In this document: positions 54,697-63,791 of the stretch, in pieces | How positions within the stretch are numbered: position 1 is the stretch's first letter | Layout: the number at the start of each line of letters is the position of its first letter | From: Bacteroides luti | Lineage (GTDB): Bacteria; Bacteroidota; Bacteroidia; Bacteroidales; Bacteroidaceae | DNA length: 64,000 nt | Reading direction: 5' to 3' | Assembly (NCBI RefSeq): GCF_900128905.1 | Contig: NZ_FQTV01000008.1 | Span: 124,001 to 188,000 of the forward strand | Program-made: the position numbers and the translations under genes | Notes under the pieces: model-generated | What the model saw: only the letters and a program-made list of their open reading frames with translations | The model's database searches: none | Told to the model about the DNA's origin: nothing

Positions 54697-54861
54697 CCCC
54701 AATCTTTCCATAAAAGGAATGATGGTTCTTTATAGTATTAATTCAGTATTAAATGTCTTTCAGACAGTAACTTCTTTGGAGATATCCTCTGTTTTAACTT
54801 TGTTCTACTAGAAAAAGAAAGCAGAGGTAAGACTATTCATTCAATAGCTGTTACAAACAAA

Positions 54862-54910
54862 AATAAGGCTATCTCAATTTTGCATTTGCATTTTTTGAGA
54901 TAGCCTTATT
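54862..54910. terminator. Perfect 16-bp hairpin terminator between convergent genes
   Basis: AATAAGGCTATCTCAA (54862-54877) pairs perfectly with TTGAGATAGCCTTATT (54895-54910) around a 17-base loop. It can stop the dehydrogenase transcript (plus) and the thioredoxin transcript (minus). Confidence 0.85.
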
Positions 54911-54973
54911 ACTTTATTTCTATTCAGGAAAACCTTGATAAATGTTCAGGTATTAGAAGAATGTTCTTTCTAT

Positions 54974-55537
54974 TTATTTCGCCAACTGATTTTCTATTTC
55001 CTTCACCAAACCGGCAAATTCTTCTTCATTATACAAGCGAGTTAGCTTCACAATTTTACCACTTCTGTCTATAAGAACATTACGGGTAATTCCGGCTTTG
55101 CGATCTGCATACTTTGCAAAGATATCAGCTCCGGGATCCAATCCCAGCGGATAAGTTATTTTTGTTTGAGCGGCAAAATCAAGAACAGTTTTCAATGGTT
55201 CATCTCTATCAATACCCATCAAAACAAAACTTCCATTTGCTTTATTTTTCTGCCAGATATCACTTTCTATAAAAGGCATCTCTTTGCGGCATACACCACA
55301 CCAGCTGGCAGTAAACTGTAACATTACTACTTTGCCTCTTAATTGAGACAATTTTACTTTCTTTCCATCGGTAAGAGTTAATTCAAAATCGGGAGCAATA
55401 TCGCCAACTTTAACAATGTAACCTCTATCGTCAGTGGCAACATTGGTTTCTGCAGATTTCTTTACTTGTTGAGCGCTAGCCTGAGCGCCTAAAGCAATAA
55501 AAAACAAACAGAACAGATACTTAAAGACTTTATTCAT
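54974..55537 (-). CDS. TlpA-like thioredoxin-fold lipoprotein/periplasmic protein
   Basis: A 187-residue protein. The signal peptide ends SASAQQ. It has VGDIAPDFELTLTDGKKVKLSQLRGKVVMLQFTASWCGVCRKEMPFIE, the TlpA/AhpC-TSA fold with catalytic CxxC (WCGVC), FVLMGIDRDEPLKTVLDFA and the cis-Pro region ITRNVLIDRSGKIVKLTRLY. The expected activity is disulfide reduction of periplasmic proteins, often cytochrome c or envelope maturation. A 25-residue membrane peptide frame lies 25 bases upstream on the same strand. Confidence 0.9.
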   Translation of the reverse strand: MNKVFKYLFCLFFIALGAQASAQQVKKSAETNVATDDRGYIVKVGDIAPDFELTLTDGKKVKLSQLRGKVVMLQFTASWCGVCRKEMPFIESDIWQKNKANGSFVLMGIDRDEPLKTVLDFAAQTKITYPLGLDPGADIFAKYADRKAGITRNVLIDRSGKIVKLTRLYNEEEFAGLVKEIENQLAK

Positions 55538-55562
55538 AAATACGTGTTCAACAAATTACACA

Positions 55563-55640
55563 TTAAAAACTAGTTGATATTAACATCAATAATCCAGCTA
55601 TAAAAAGTGGAATAATGATATATAAAATCTTATTTTCCAT
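55563..55640 (-). CDS. Candidate 25-residue membrane peptide
   Basis: An ATG-started frame of 25 codons: MENK, then a continuous hydrophobic run (ILYIIIPLFIAGLLMLI), ending STSF. An AAGAGAG purine run sits six bases before the ATG. It is 25 bases from the start of the thioredoxin gene and on the same strand, so it could be translated from the same transcript. Small single-helix proteins are frequent next to envelope redox genes. The evidence is the frame, the start context and the hydrophobicity only. Confidence 0.35.
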   Translation of the reverse strand: MENKILYIIIPLFIAGLLMLISTSF

Positions 55641-55984
55641 AAGCTCTCTTACATATTACAATTTAATCTCTTTGATAAAAACGACTGCGAAGTTAGACAA
55701 AATACCAAATAGCATCAAGCACATTAACTAAAACACCTATAATGTTCAGCTTTATTAAATATAAGTGCCCCATTTACACCATTTTATCTTTAATTTTTGT
55801 AAAGCCTCCACTGTTTATTTATCAATAAGAAACAAAACATTTTCATTTAAAAAGCCATTAGCTTCAGGTTAACTTTATTACATTAGCAAATGTACATATT
55901 TTGCTTGAAAGTAGTATGTATTCCTGCAATTAAAATTTATAAAATATAATTATATAAAAAGCCTGATTCCATTATCTTTTTTCA

Positions 55985-55992
55985 TAGTTTTG
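55985..55992 (+). promoter_or_regulatory. -7 box for C10 peptidase
   Basis: TAGTTTTG, an exact TAnnTTTG match 55 bases before the ATG. Confidence 0.4.
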
Positions 55993-56047
55993 TTGTTATT
56001 CATAAAGCACTGTTTCCTATCACTTTACTAAATCCAATAGTATACTT

Positions 56048-58576
56048 ATGAAAATACTAAAGAAAAAAACGGCATTATTAATATCCATCATTTTGGTATT
56101 TAGTGCAACTATTTTAGCAAAGCCAAGAACAAGTAATGAGGCGCTAACCATTGCTAATTCGTTTAAACAAAAAACTCAGAGTACAATTAAGAGAATGTAT
56201 TCCACCAGCTCATTATTAAAGTTGGCATACACATGTACAGATAATATTGCTACTCGTTCGACAGAGCCCAATGCTTACTATTATGTTTTTAATGTTGGAG
56301 AGAATAGTGGCTTCATTATTGTCTCCGGTGATGATAGGGCAAAAGAGATTCTTGGATATTCAGACAGTGGTAGTTTTAATATTAATACTATACCGTCCAA
56401 TTGTGCAGCATGGCTTAGTTTCTATCAGAAAGAATTAAAAGCATTAATAGAACAGCCGGAAACGAGTGCTATCTCATCTCAATCTTTAAACGCAAGGGGA
56501 ACAACAAATTACGCATCAGCAATAAGTCCATTGCTGGGAGGAATAAAATGGGATCAGGGAACACCATATAATAATATGTGTCCCATAATTACTGATTCAA
56601 CATCTGAAAGAGCGGTAACAGGATGTATCGCTACAGCAATGGCTCAGGTAATGAAATATCATAGATGGCCTGTACATGGAACGGGATCAAACAGTTATAC
56701 TCCCAAAGGCTTTTCCTCGTCACTAAGTGTAGATTTCTCACAGGCAACCTACGACTGGGATAATATGACCGACACATATAATAGTTTAAGTACCCAGATT
56801 CAAAAAAATGCAGTGGCTACTATTATGTATCATGCAGGGGTAGCATCTTTTATGAATTATGGAAAATCAAGCGCTTCAAGTTACTATAAAATGGCAAGTG
56901 CATTAAAAAATAATTTTGGTTATGATACTAATATGCAATGCTATCAAAGAGACTATTATTCAGAATCTGAATGGATAAATCTAATTAAAGCAGAATTAAA
57001 TTCTCAACGCCCGGTATTATACAGAGGAGCCACAGAAGATGCCGGACACGAGTTTGTATGCGATGGGTATGACAGCAATAATTTATTTCATATAAACTGG
57101 GGATGGAGCGGAAGTTACGATGGCTATTTTGAATTATCAGCATTAACACCTTCTTCAATGGGTATCTATGGATTTAATTATGAACAGGCCATTACTATTG
57201 GAGTGCAAAAGCCTACCACGACATCTACTGTACCACCTTTCCAGCTATATTTATATGCAAAGATTAAAAGCTCCGCAACCACTGTAAACCGTTCTGATTC
57301 TTTTGATATTTCAATGGAAATGTATAATATGGGACTTAATAAATACAGTGGTAATCTTGGACTGGCATTATACAACACCAACGGACTTGCCGGAATAATA
57401 ATGAAAGATACCGTGGCAGACCTTAATACCAACTGGGGATGGTCTGATCTTGTTTTATCTTCTAATATTCCGTCTTCAATAGAGAATGGGAATTACAAAC
57501 TTTACCCTGTATCAAAAGGTTCAGAAGAAGCAGTATGGCATACTATAAGAAGCAAAATAGGAACACCCAATTATTTCAATGTTTCTGTAACTTCTTCAAA
57601 TGTTACCATCTCCACTCCGGATGTTCTTCCAAAACTTGTTCTGAACTCAATCACAACTACCGGTAATCTTTATGAGAAAAAAACCGGAAGGTTTAATGTA
57701 AGCATTACAAATACCGGAGGTGAATACAATTCAACATTGTTACTGATGCTAAAATCGGCAACCAATGATACTATCACTCAAAAGATCTGCACTATACCTA
57801 TTAATATACCTACAGGAGAAACTAAGAGTTTTTATCTAGCCGGTGATATTACAAAATCTGCCGGACAATATTATTTGTATACCATGTACGATCCTGAAAA
57901 TAATATCACGAATACCGTAAATTACACATCTCTTGCGAATCCTTTAAATGTTGAAATCCTGACTTTACCGACAGAATCACCAATAATGACACTTGACTCT
58001 AAAATTTCCTTAGTAGACACTACCATTGTTAGAAATAGTAATGTAGAACTAACGGCTCATATAAAAAATACCGGAGGATATTTCAATAACTATTTAGGAG
58101 CCTTTGTATTTCCAAGAGCTGGTGGTAGTTCACTTATCAGCTACGGGTTTCAGAAAGTTATTCTGGACAAGAACGAAGAAGCAACATTTAGCTTCTCTGG
58201 TAATTTCAACTTTAATCCCGGTCAATATCAAACACAAGTCAGATATTGGACAGGATCTACATGGGCAAAATTAAGTCCAACCAGTAACGGTGTAATTACA
58301 TTCACCATAGTTGATGAAGCTACAGGAATTGAACAGACAGCTTTTGAAAAGCCTCTTCTCTACCCAAACCCAGCTACCGACAAGCTTTATTTGCAATCGG
58401 ACGAGATGGTTAAGTCAATACGCATAACCAATCTTTCCGGAAATCAGGTTTTGTTGATACAACCGAATACTAGAGGCAACAAAACCATTCCTGTATCTGA
58501 GCTTAGCGCTGGTACTTATATTCTGCAATTAACAACCGATTCAGGAATAAAGGTTAGTAAATTCATCAAGAAATAG
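56048..58576 (+). CDS. C10-family (streptopain-like) cysteine peptidase with sorting tail
   Basis: An 842-residue secreted peptidase. The signal peptide (to about 22, FSATILA) is followed by a Spi/C10-type propeptide (25-150) with RTSNEALTIANSF and GFIIVSGDDRAKEILGYSD. The catalytic domain then begins, with Cys 193 in TGCIATAMAQVMKYHRWP and His 334 in GHEFVCDGYDSNNLFHINWGWSGSYDGYF. CARDB-like beta domains cover 390-760. A 75-residue C-terminal domain (PLLYPNPATDKLYLQSDEMVKSIRI...NKTIPVSELSAGTYILQLTT) matches type IX sorting tails. The enzyme is made as an inactive precursor. Relatives include SpeB and interpain; substrates are unknown. Confidence 0.93.
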   Translation: MKILKKKTALLISIILVFSATILAKPRTSNEALTIANSFKQKTQSTIKRMYSTSSLLKLAYTCTDNIATRSTEPNAYYYVFNVGENSGFIIVSGDDRAKEILGYSDSGSFNINTIPSNCAAWLSFYQKELKALIEQPETSAISSQSLNARGTTNYASAISPLLGGIKWDQGTPYNNMCPIITDSTSERAVTGCIATAMAQVMKYHRWPVHGTGSNSYTPKGFSSSLSVDFSQATYDWDNMTDTYNSLSTQIQKNAVATIMYHAGVASFMNYGKSSASSYYKMASALKNNFGYDTNMQCYQRDYYSESEWINLIKAELNSQRPVLYRGATEDAGHEFVCDGYDSNNLFHINWGWSGSYDGYFELSALTPSSMGIYGFNYEQAITIGVQKPTTTSTVPPFQLYLYAKIKSSATTVNRSDSFDISMEMYNMGLNKYSGNLGLALYNTNGLAGIIMKDTVADLNTNWGWSDLVLSSNIPSSIENGNYKLYPVSKGSEEAVWHTIRSKIGTPNYFNVSVTSSNVTISTPDVLPKLVLNSITTTGNLYEKKTGRFNVSITNTGGEYNSTLLLMLKSATNDTITQKICTIPINIPTGETKSFYLAGDITKSAGQYYLYTMYDPENNITNTVNYTSLANPLNVEILTLPTESPIMTLDSKISLVDTTIVRNSNVELTAHIKNTGGYFNNYLGAFVFPRAGGSSLISYGFQKVILDKNEEATFSFSGNFNFNPGQYQTQVRYWTGSTWAKLSPTSNGVITFTIVDEATGIEQTAFEKPLLYPNPATDKLYLQSDEMVKSIRITNLSGNQVLLIQPNTRGNKTIPVSELSAGTYILQLTTDSGIKVSKFIKK

Positions 58577-58628
58577 AGAACAGAGAATTTAGTTACTTCA
58601 AAAAAATTGTCCTATTGGCTAAAAAAGT

Positions 58629-58674
58629 GAAGTGACCCCAAAAAGTTTTAAGTCTAACTTTTGAGGGTCACTTC
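58629..58674. terminator. Hairpin terminator between C10 and EFR1 genes
   Basis: Arms at 58629-58647 and 58656-58674 pair around an eight-base loop, with the outer ten bases (GAAGTGACCC/GGGTCACTTC) perfect and a slightly imperfect inner part. It lies between convergent genes. Confidence 0.65.
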
Positions 58675-58727
58675 AAATTATAGAATGAGAAGCGGGGCTG
58701 TTTATTATTTAACCACGAACTACTGAT

Positions 58728-59492
58728 TTAAGGATGAAAATACTGATGCTTTTTTAATGTAGCTTTTCCGTAATGAATAGCATGACGGGGACAAATATGG
58801 TAACAAGCCAGACATGAAGTGCAGTTATCTCCCCAAACAGGTTTACCTTCTACTTTCACATTATGCATTGGACAATGTTTTTCGCACAATTCACAAGAGA
58901 TACAATCATCTGTTGCATGGAAAGGCTTAGCCGTAACCTGATATTTATTAAATAACGGATTTATTATCCTGCTCTTGAAAAAAGCAAAATTGCCCTTTTT
59001 GCACTCAAAACAGTTTTCTGTATGATTGGTCAGAATCTCGTTTATCCGTTTTATTTCCACAGCTGAATCATCCAGTTTTTTCTGTTCCAGTTCTTTCGGA
59101 TCGGTATCAAACCCTGGCAAAGATACATAATTATTGGGCATAATTATCGAGAAACCTGCTTTCCAGCTCCACTCCTTCTTACAGACAATCTCATCCATAA
59201 TCTTCTGTGTGAGTCCGACTTCATCGCCACAAGAACAGATAAAAAAGATATATTGGTTATTATAGTTAGTAAAGCTTATTTTTTTAATAAACTCCATAAC
59301 GATAGCCGGTGGTGCCCATGAATAGACAGGAAAAACAAAACCCACCATTTCGGAATCTTCTAAAGAATATTGAAATGAATTAGCAAGATCAACCATCTCC
59401 TCTGCAATGGAAATCAGCTTTTCATTCTGATAAGTAGCCACTTCACTGGCTATCCATTTTGAATTTCCAGTTCCCGAAAAATAGAATATCAT
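58728..59492 (-). CDS. EFR1-family flavodoxin-ferredoxin protein
   Basis: A 254-residue protein with two domains: an N-terminal flavodoxin fold (IFYFSGTGNSKWIASEVA, FVFPVYSWAPPAIVMEF) and a C-terminal 2[4Fe-4S] ferredoxin with CISCELCEKHCPMHNV and CTSCLACYHICPRHAI. It joins FMN and iron-sulfur electron carriers in one cytoplasmic chain and is common in anaerobes. A box reading TACTTTTG on the minus strand (59525-59532) is an exact -7 match 33 bases before the start. Electron partners are unknown. Confidence 0.9.
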   Translation of the reverse strand: MIFYFSGTGNSKWIASEVATYQNEKLISIAEEMVDLANSFQYSLEDSEMVGFVFPVYSWAPPAIVMEFIKKISFTNYNNQYIFFICSCGDEVGLTQKIMDEIVCKKEWSWKAGFSIIMPNNYVSLPGFDTDPKELEQKKLDDSAVEIKRINEILTNHTENCFECKKGNFAFFKSRIINPLFNKYQVTAKPFHATDDCISCELCEKHCPMHNVKVEGKPVWGDNCTSCLACYHICPRHAIHYGKATLKKHQYFHP

Positions 59493-59870
59493 AAATTATA
59501 TTGTTTGCTTAAATTATACAGACACAAAAGTATAATATAAATCGTTACAACCTTTCAGCAGAGGACTTTATTTTTATTAGAAAAGAGTACCCTGACATTC
59601 ATGCAATATAGCACTCTGTGGGCTATTTAGTTTATTCACATACATTATTAAAGAGCATTAAAACCAAGCATTTCTTATAAACATAAAAAAGCTTTAAACT
59701 GATAGCATACTAGAGATAAAATTAATAGAATTGTAATATATCATTTATTTAAAACTATAATTTATATATTTATTTAATATCTTCAAATACAAAATATTTT
59801 CTCGATTTTCTTTTAATTTTCAAATAAATAACATACATTTACAAAACAAAACCTTATTAATTGCAAAACT
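59493..59870. other. AT-rich divergent intergenic region
   Basis: 378 bases between EFR1 (minus) and a small membrane protein (plus). Beyond the -7 box for EFR1 at 59525-59532 I see no gene, hairpin or repeat. Confidence 0.4.
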
Positions 59871-60206
59871 ATGAACTCACCGCAAAAGGAAGCTGCTAAA
59901 ATTATTAAATTGGCCTATAAAAATGGAGGAAGTATCAATTTATCTGTGCTAAAGTTTACAAATAATAAAGATAAGATTGCTTCTGAAGTAACTCACATTT
60001 TATCTGCGTATGGCTACATGACCTCAAATGCCGTGGATAGCAATTTTGGCTGGGAGATATACAAACTTAGTGAAAAAGGAATGGAACTTGCTAAAAAAGG
60101 TGTATTCAATGAAAATCCTGAAAATATTCTTTCTACAAGATACATCGCTTTATTTGCATTAGTGGCATTCATTATTACCTTTATCGTTATTTCAGCTATT
60201 AGCTAA
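59871..60206 (+). CDS. Small protein with winged-helix-like domain and C-terminal membrane anchor
   Basis: A 111-residue protein. The first 80 residues (KEAAKIIKLAYKNGGSINLSVLKFTNNKDKIASEVTHILSAYGYM...WEIYKLSEKGMELAKKG) resemble a winged helix of the PadR/MarR kind: helix, turn-helix, then KLSEKGMELA as the wing/helix seen in such regulators. The last 24 residues (YIALFALVAFIITFIVISAI) form one membrane helix. A membrane-tethered DNA-binding role is possible but unproven; the family is not recognised. It has no operon partner. Confidence 0.7.
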   Translation: MNSPQKEAAKIIKLAYKNGGSINLSVLKFTNNKDKIASEVTHILSAYGYMTSNAVDSNFGWEIYKLSEKGMELAKKGVFNENPENILSTRYIALFALVAFIITFIVISAIS

Positions 60207-60350
60207 TTAGGTTTCAAAAAGATGCATCTTATAATATAAATATATTCTAAGAAATAAAGAAAGGGATTATTTGTAAATACCACCAAATCCCCCTTAGGGA
60301 AGTATTTGTCTATAACGACTCTTTCAATATTGAAACGCGCTGCAATAATT

Positions 60351-60911
60351 TTAGAACAACAAATAAGATATAGATACTCCTAATTTCAAAGGAGCTAATA
60401 TTGTTTTATCTGTATTGGGAGATAGCGGTTTTACATCGCCATTGACATACTCAAAACAGCGATATTTCAATAAACCTGCTCCAACAGAGGTTTCTATGTT
60501 CCATCTGCGACTGATAACCCAATCAAAACCATAAGTAAAACCTGCTGCAACTGCATCGCCATCATAACAAGTATTGTCCATCTTAAGATTATAATTGACT
60601 GCAAATGTGGTAAGTCCTACATAATGACGTGCCATAGGGCGACTAAACCAATAACGTAATTCGGGCGCAACTTGCAAGAATTTCAAATTGTTGTCATCAA
60701 TCTTTGTGGAGAAATTGGCTGTTGTGCCTAAGTCTAGAGTAAAGTGCCTGGAAAGACGAAATTCAGCTTCTATATTCGGAGATAACGTTGCCCAATATAG
60801 TGTATTGGTTTTAAGAGCTATTCTTTGTGCCATGGCTATAGTGCCACACGAAAGTAAGAATGAAACAAAAAGTAATCTACCAAGATTTCTATTTAATATT
60901 AATGCTAACAT
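60351..60911 (-). CDS. DUF3575 outer-membrane beta-barrel protein
   Basis: A 186-residue protein. The signal peptide ends AMAQR. DUF3575 features follow: ALKTNTLYWATLSPNIEAEFRLSRHFTLDLGTTANF, VAPELRYWFSRPMARHYVGL, GFTYGFDWVISRRWNIETSVGAGLLKYRCFEY and a C-terminal aromatic (LLF). An 8-stranded outer-membrane barrel is likely. It is the downstream partner of the 942-residue barrel-repeat protein, with a gap of eight bases. Confidence 0.87.
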   Translation of the reverse strand: MLALILNRNLGRLLFVSFLLSCGTIAMAQRIALKTNTLYWATLSPNIEAEFRLSRHFTLDLGTTANFSTKIDDNNLKFLQVAPELRYWFSRPMARHYVGLTTFAVNYNLKMDNTCYDGDAVAAGFTYGFDWVISRRWNIETSVGAGLLKYRCFEYVNGDVKPLSPNTDKTILAPLKLGVSISYLLF

Positions 60912-60919
60912 AATCGTTT

Positions 60920-63748
60920 TTATAAATTGTAATTAATACCCACCATAAATTCTCCGATTGCTCTTCCACGTCGGTTATAGCTTTTATCAATAGACTTGTT
61001 ATAGAGATTAAGCGCCGGTTCCAAAGTAAGGTCAATCTTCCTGGATAATGCTATTTTAGTCTGAACTCCCATTTTCAGGCCTAACGGAATAGTTAAATCA
61101 AATCCTTTTTTGGAAGCTAAATTAATACTTGTACCAACGACTCCCAGAAACTCAAGCTTTCTATCCATGTCATTTCCTGCAGCAAGCGTTGTTAAATTAG
61201 CCATATAATCGGCATTAAAAGCAGTAACAACTACATCAGAACTTGTTGTATTGGTAAGTTCTTTTCTATTCAATCCTAACCTAAAGTAGGAAACTGGTGA
61301 TACCCTCTTACCAATAGCTAATGTGTACATTCCCGACAAATCTTTTGCCTTAAGATCTCCATTGTTAAACGATCCGCCATATCCTCCTATTCCCAGACTA
61401 GCAGAAACAAAATACTTGGAATGATCATCTTTAGCGAAATCTTGTGCATAAGCTATTTTCTCTGAAGACAATTTATAGTTCAAACCAATCTGAACGTTCA
61501 TCACATCTTTTGCACCATTATTTCTAAATCTGCTACGAACTGTTGCTTTAGGTTCAATAAATAAATCAACAGTGGGAGATGCTTTGAAAACCACTTGCCC
61601 TCCGGCACTGATACCAGGAACAAAATCCAATGACCGGCGTTCGTAATCAACACCAGCATTTATTCCGGCAAATGCATTTAAGTTTAACCTCCTGTCAGGA
61701 TCGTAACCAAATGCCATAGTTGATAAACTCAACATGTAATCAGCCTCAGCACCACCATACAGATACTTCAAAGCATTTTCTTGCCTGTATTCTCCATTCA
61801 TGCCCAATCTCCATCCTGCAACAGGATTAATCCATTTGCCAAATGCCATCTGTCCCGAAAAGCCAAAAGCGTTGGCACGTTTTATGTGAGTAGCCAGAAA
61901 ATTGGTTCCTGCTGAAAAAGCAAAATATGAATTGCTTTTATTATCATTCCTGAATAAAGACTTTTGTTTCGCGCTACAATCTTTTAATCGTAAATTTACA
62001 CCTCCCATAAGTGCCAGTACCCCGTCCATCTTTGCAAAATGAATACTCCTTTCAGCAAAGTTATCTGAGTATAAACGCAACTGAGGTTCTATGAACAAGC
62101 CAAACGATGGAGTAACATTCCACAATCCCTGCAAAGAGACTTCACCTCCTAAGTATGTTTTACGATTAAGTGAAGAAGAACGGAAAGCCAGATTTACACC
62201 AGCGGCACCAATCAAATCAAATTTCCGGTCTAGATCGTATCCATTCATCAAAGAGGTTATATTAAACAGATAATCGGCACCAATCGTAGCAATTTTAGCT
62301 CCAGGTTGCTTGTCGCTTTTCCATAGTTTTCCCAAGTCGGCAGATAATCTCAATCCAGAAATTCCGGTAAACCATTTACCTACATATAAAGAAGCTCTGG
62401 GATCTACATTATTTTTATAAAATGCAGCCTGCTTCATCGGTGAATTAAATCCGTAAGCAATTCCTATAAACGTATTATCCGCCAAGCTGCTATTTTCCAT
62501 ATTTTTCTTTGTAGAACTCAATTTTTGTGGGTTAGAATTTAATTCAAATCCTGCATTAATCATAAAATTAGCACGACTATAATATTCACCATTTAAACCT
62601 GTTGCATAGTATTGACCAGGATAGTAATTTACGCGCGGTTCCAAGAAGAAGCAAAATTCATCAGAAAGTTTGAAAGACGCTTTTAAGCCAGCACCCACGC
62701 CAAACAAGTTTTGATCTTTTTCATTTCTAAGATAATCGTAATTAAATCCGGTTACAGCAGTCAGATTAAAGAATCTACAGTGATTATACCCATAAAACAT
62801 ATTACTTAGATTCAGTAGATAATCAGCCTGCAGACCAAGCGCCTTTACCTTACTTTTTGTTACCGGATATTTAAATACAGCAGCTTTACCAGTCAGCCTT
62901 GCACCAGAATAAGGGGAAAACCATTTTCCCATGCCAGCAAAGAAATTACCTCCGGCATACCTGTCGAGATCAGAACATCCCGGAGCAATTAGTCCACCAA
63001 TTCCTAAGCCTGAAAACAGAAATATATTATCCTTGAATGATGATAAATGGAACTTATCTGTGTAGCGTTTGTTTATAGGAGTAGTTCTAAACTCAATACC
63101 AGCCACTAAAGAACCTGCAATGTTATAATCACGCCAGCTATCAGTAAAATCAAGATTATCTGAATAAATACCGATACGAGGTTCAATGAAGAATACACTT
63201 CCAAAATTCAATGCATAACGTGCCTGCAGTCCGGCCCGAAAACCATAAGATCCACTATACCCCTTTTCGAATTGAGGGAACAAATATTCACCACCTGCTA
63301 TTCCCAGCAATTCAAACTTTCTGACTGCATTAAAATCTTTTGCCAAAGCAGATAAATTCATTAAATAATCCAGACTTACGCCCACCCCTTTCACCCTAAC
63401 AAGCTCACCTAGAGGATATGCATTGTAATATTTACCAAACAGACTCATACGAGCCCCATGAATAGGTGTAAACCATTGACCTAAAGACACTCCAAGTTCA
63501 GCACCAGGATACTTAATCCCATTTGTAATGCCCGGAACCAAAGCAAACGATGAACCACCATAAATTTGAAAAAAAGAATGACTGATAGAATCATTTCCTT
63601 CGAAACTCTTAAATTTTGGAACTTTTTGTAACCTATACTTTTGATAATCTATATATGATCCTTTGTTCTGTGCACCAATATTGGTAAGTAAAAATAAAAG
63701 TATTATTGCAGAAAGTATTTTTTTGTGTTTGTATTGTGTTGATATCAT
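60920..63748 (-). CDS. Outer-membrane protein of five barrel-like repeats
   Basis: A 942-residue protein. The signal peptide ends NIGAQNK. The rest is five copies of a ~165-residue module, roughly at 58-230, 240-410, 425-595, 605-765 and 778-942. Each has a GKWFxPxxGxRL block, an ADYLLNLSxMxxGYDxDRKF block, a central glycine-rich strand block, and a FIEPRxxxYSDN block. Alternating hydrophobic residues and a final aromatic/Leu suggest beta-barrels at the outer membrane. Five barrels in one chain is uncommon; the copies share order but not high identity. It precedes DUF3575 and follows a partial gene in the same strand. Function unknown. Confidence 0.83.
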   Translation of the reverse strand: MISTQYKHKKILSAIILLFLLTNIGAQNKGSYIDYQKYRLQKVPKFKSFEGNDSISHSFFQIYGGSSFALVPGITNGIKYPGAELGVSLGQWFTPIHGARMSLFGKYYNAYPLGELVRVKGVGVSLDYLMNLSALAKDFNAVRKFELLGIAGGEYLFPQFEKGYSGSYGFRAGLQARYALNFGSVFFIEPRIGIYSDNLDFTDSWRDYNIAGSLVAGIEFRTTPINKRYTDKFHLSSFKDNIFLFSGLGIGGLIAPGCSDLDRYAGGNFFAGMGKWFSPYSGARLTGKAAVFKYPVTKSKVKALGLQADYLLNLSNMFYGYNHCRFFNLTAVTGFNYDYLRNEKDQNLFGVGAGLKASFKLSDEFCFFLEPRVNYYPGQYYATGLNGEYYSRANFMINAGFELNSNPQKLSSTKKNMENSSLADNTFIGIAYGFNSPMKQAAFYKNNVDPRASLYVGKWFTGISGLRLSADLGKLWKSDKQPGAKIATIGADYLFNITSLMNGYDLDRKFDLIGAAGVNLAFRSSSLNRKTYLGGEVSLQGLWNVTPSFGLFIEPQLRLYSDNFAERSIHFAKMDGVLALMGGVNLRLKDCSAKQKSLFRNDNKSNSYFAFSAGTNFLATHIKRANAFGFSGQMAFGKWINPVAGWRLGMNGEYRQENALKYLYGGAEADYMLSLSTMAFGYDPDRRLNLNAFAGINAGVDYERRSLDFVPGISAGGQVVFKASPTVDLFIEPKATVRSRFRNNGAKDVMNVQIGLNYKLSSEKIAYAQDFAKDDHSKYFVSASLGIGGYGGSFNNGDLKAKDLSGMYTLAIGKRVSPVSYFRLGLNRKELTNTTSSDVVVTAFNADYMANLTTLAAGNDMDRKLEFLGVVGTSINLASKKGFDLTIPLGLKMGVQTKIALSRKIDLTLEPALNLYNKSIDKSYNRRGRAIGEFMVGINYNL

Positions 63749-63791
63749 GTAATAGTTAGTTTTATCATGGCAATTTTATTATTCCTATTTA

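Larger units (their letters stand above)
55538..56047. other. Divergent intergenic region with small-peptide frame
   Basis: A 510-base, very AT-rich gap between the thioredoxin (minus) and peptidase (plus) genes. It contains the small minus-strand frame at 55563-55640 and, for the peptidase, TAGTTTTG at 55985-55992, an exact -7 match 55 bases before the ATG. Otherwise it shows nothing. Confidence 0.5.

Noticed and set aside
58629..58674. Terminal inverted repeat of an insertion sequence
   Set aside because: There is no transposase nearby and no second copy in the window; its place between two convergent genes fits a terminator.
62091..62273. Plus-strand 60-codon frame inside the barrel-repeat gene
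   Set aside because: The minus-strand frame is a continuous repeat protein over 942 codons; the plus frame has no motif.
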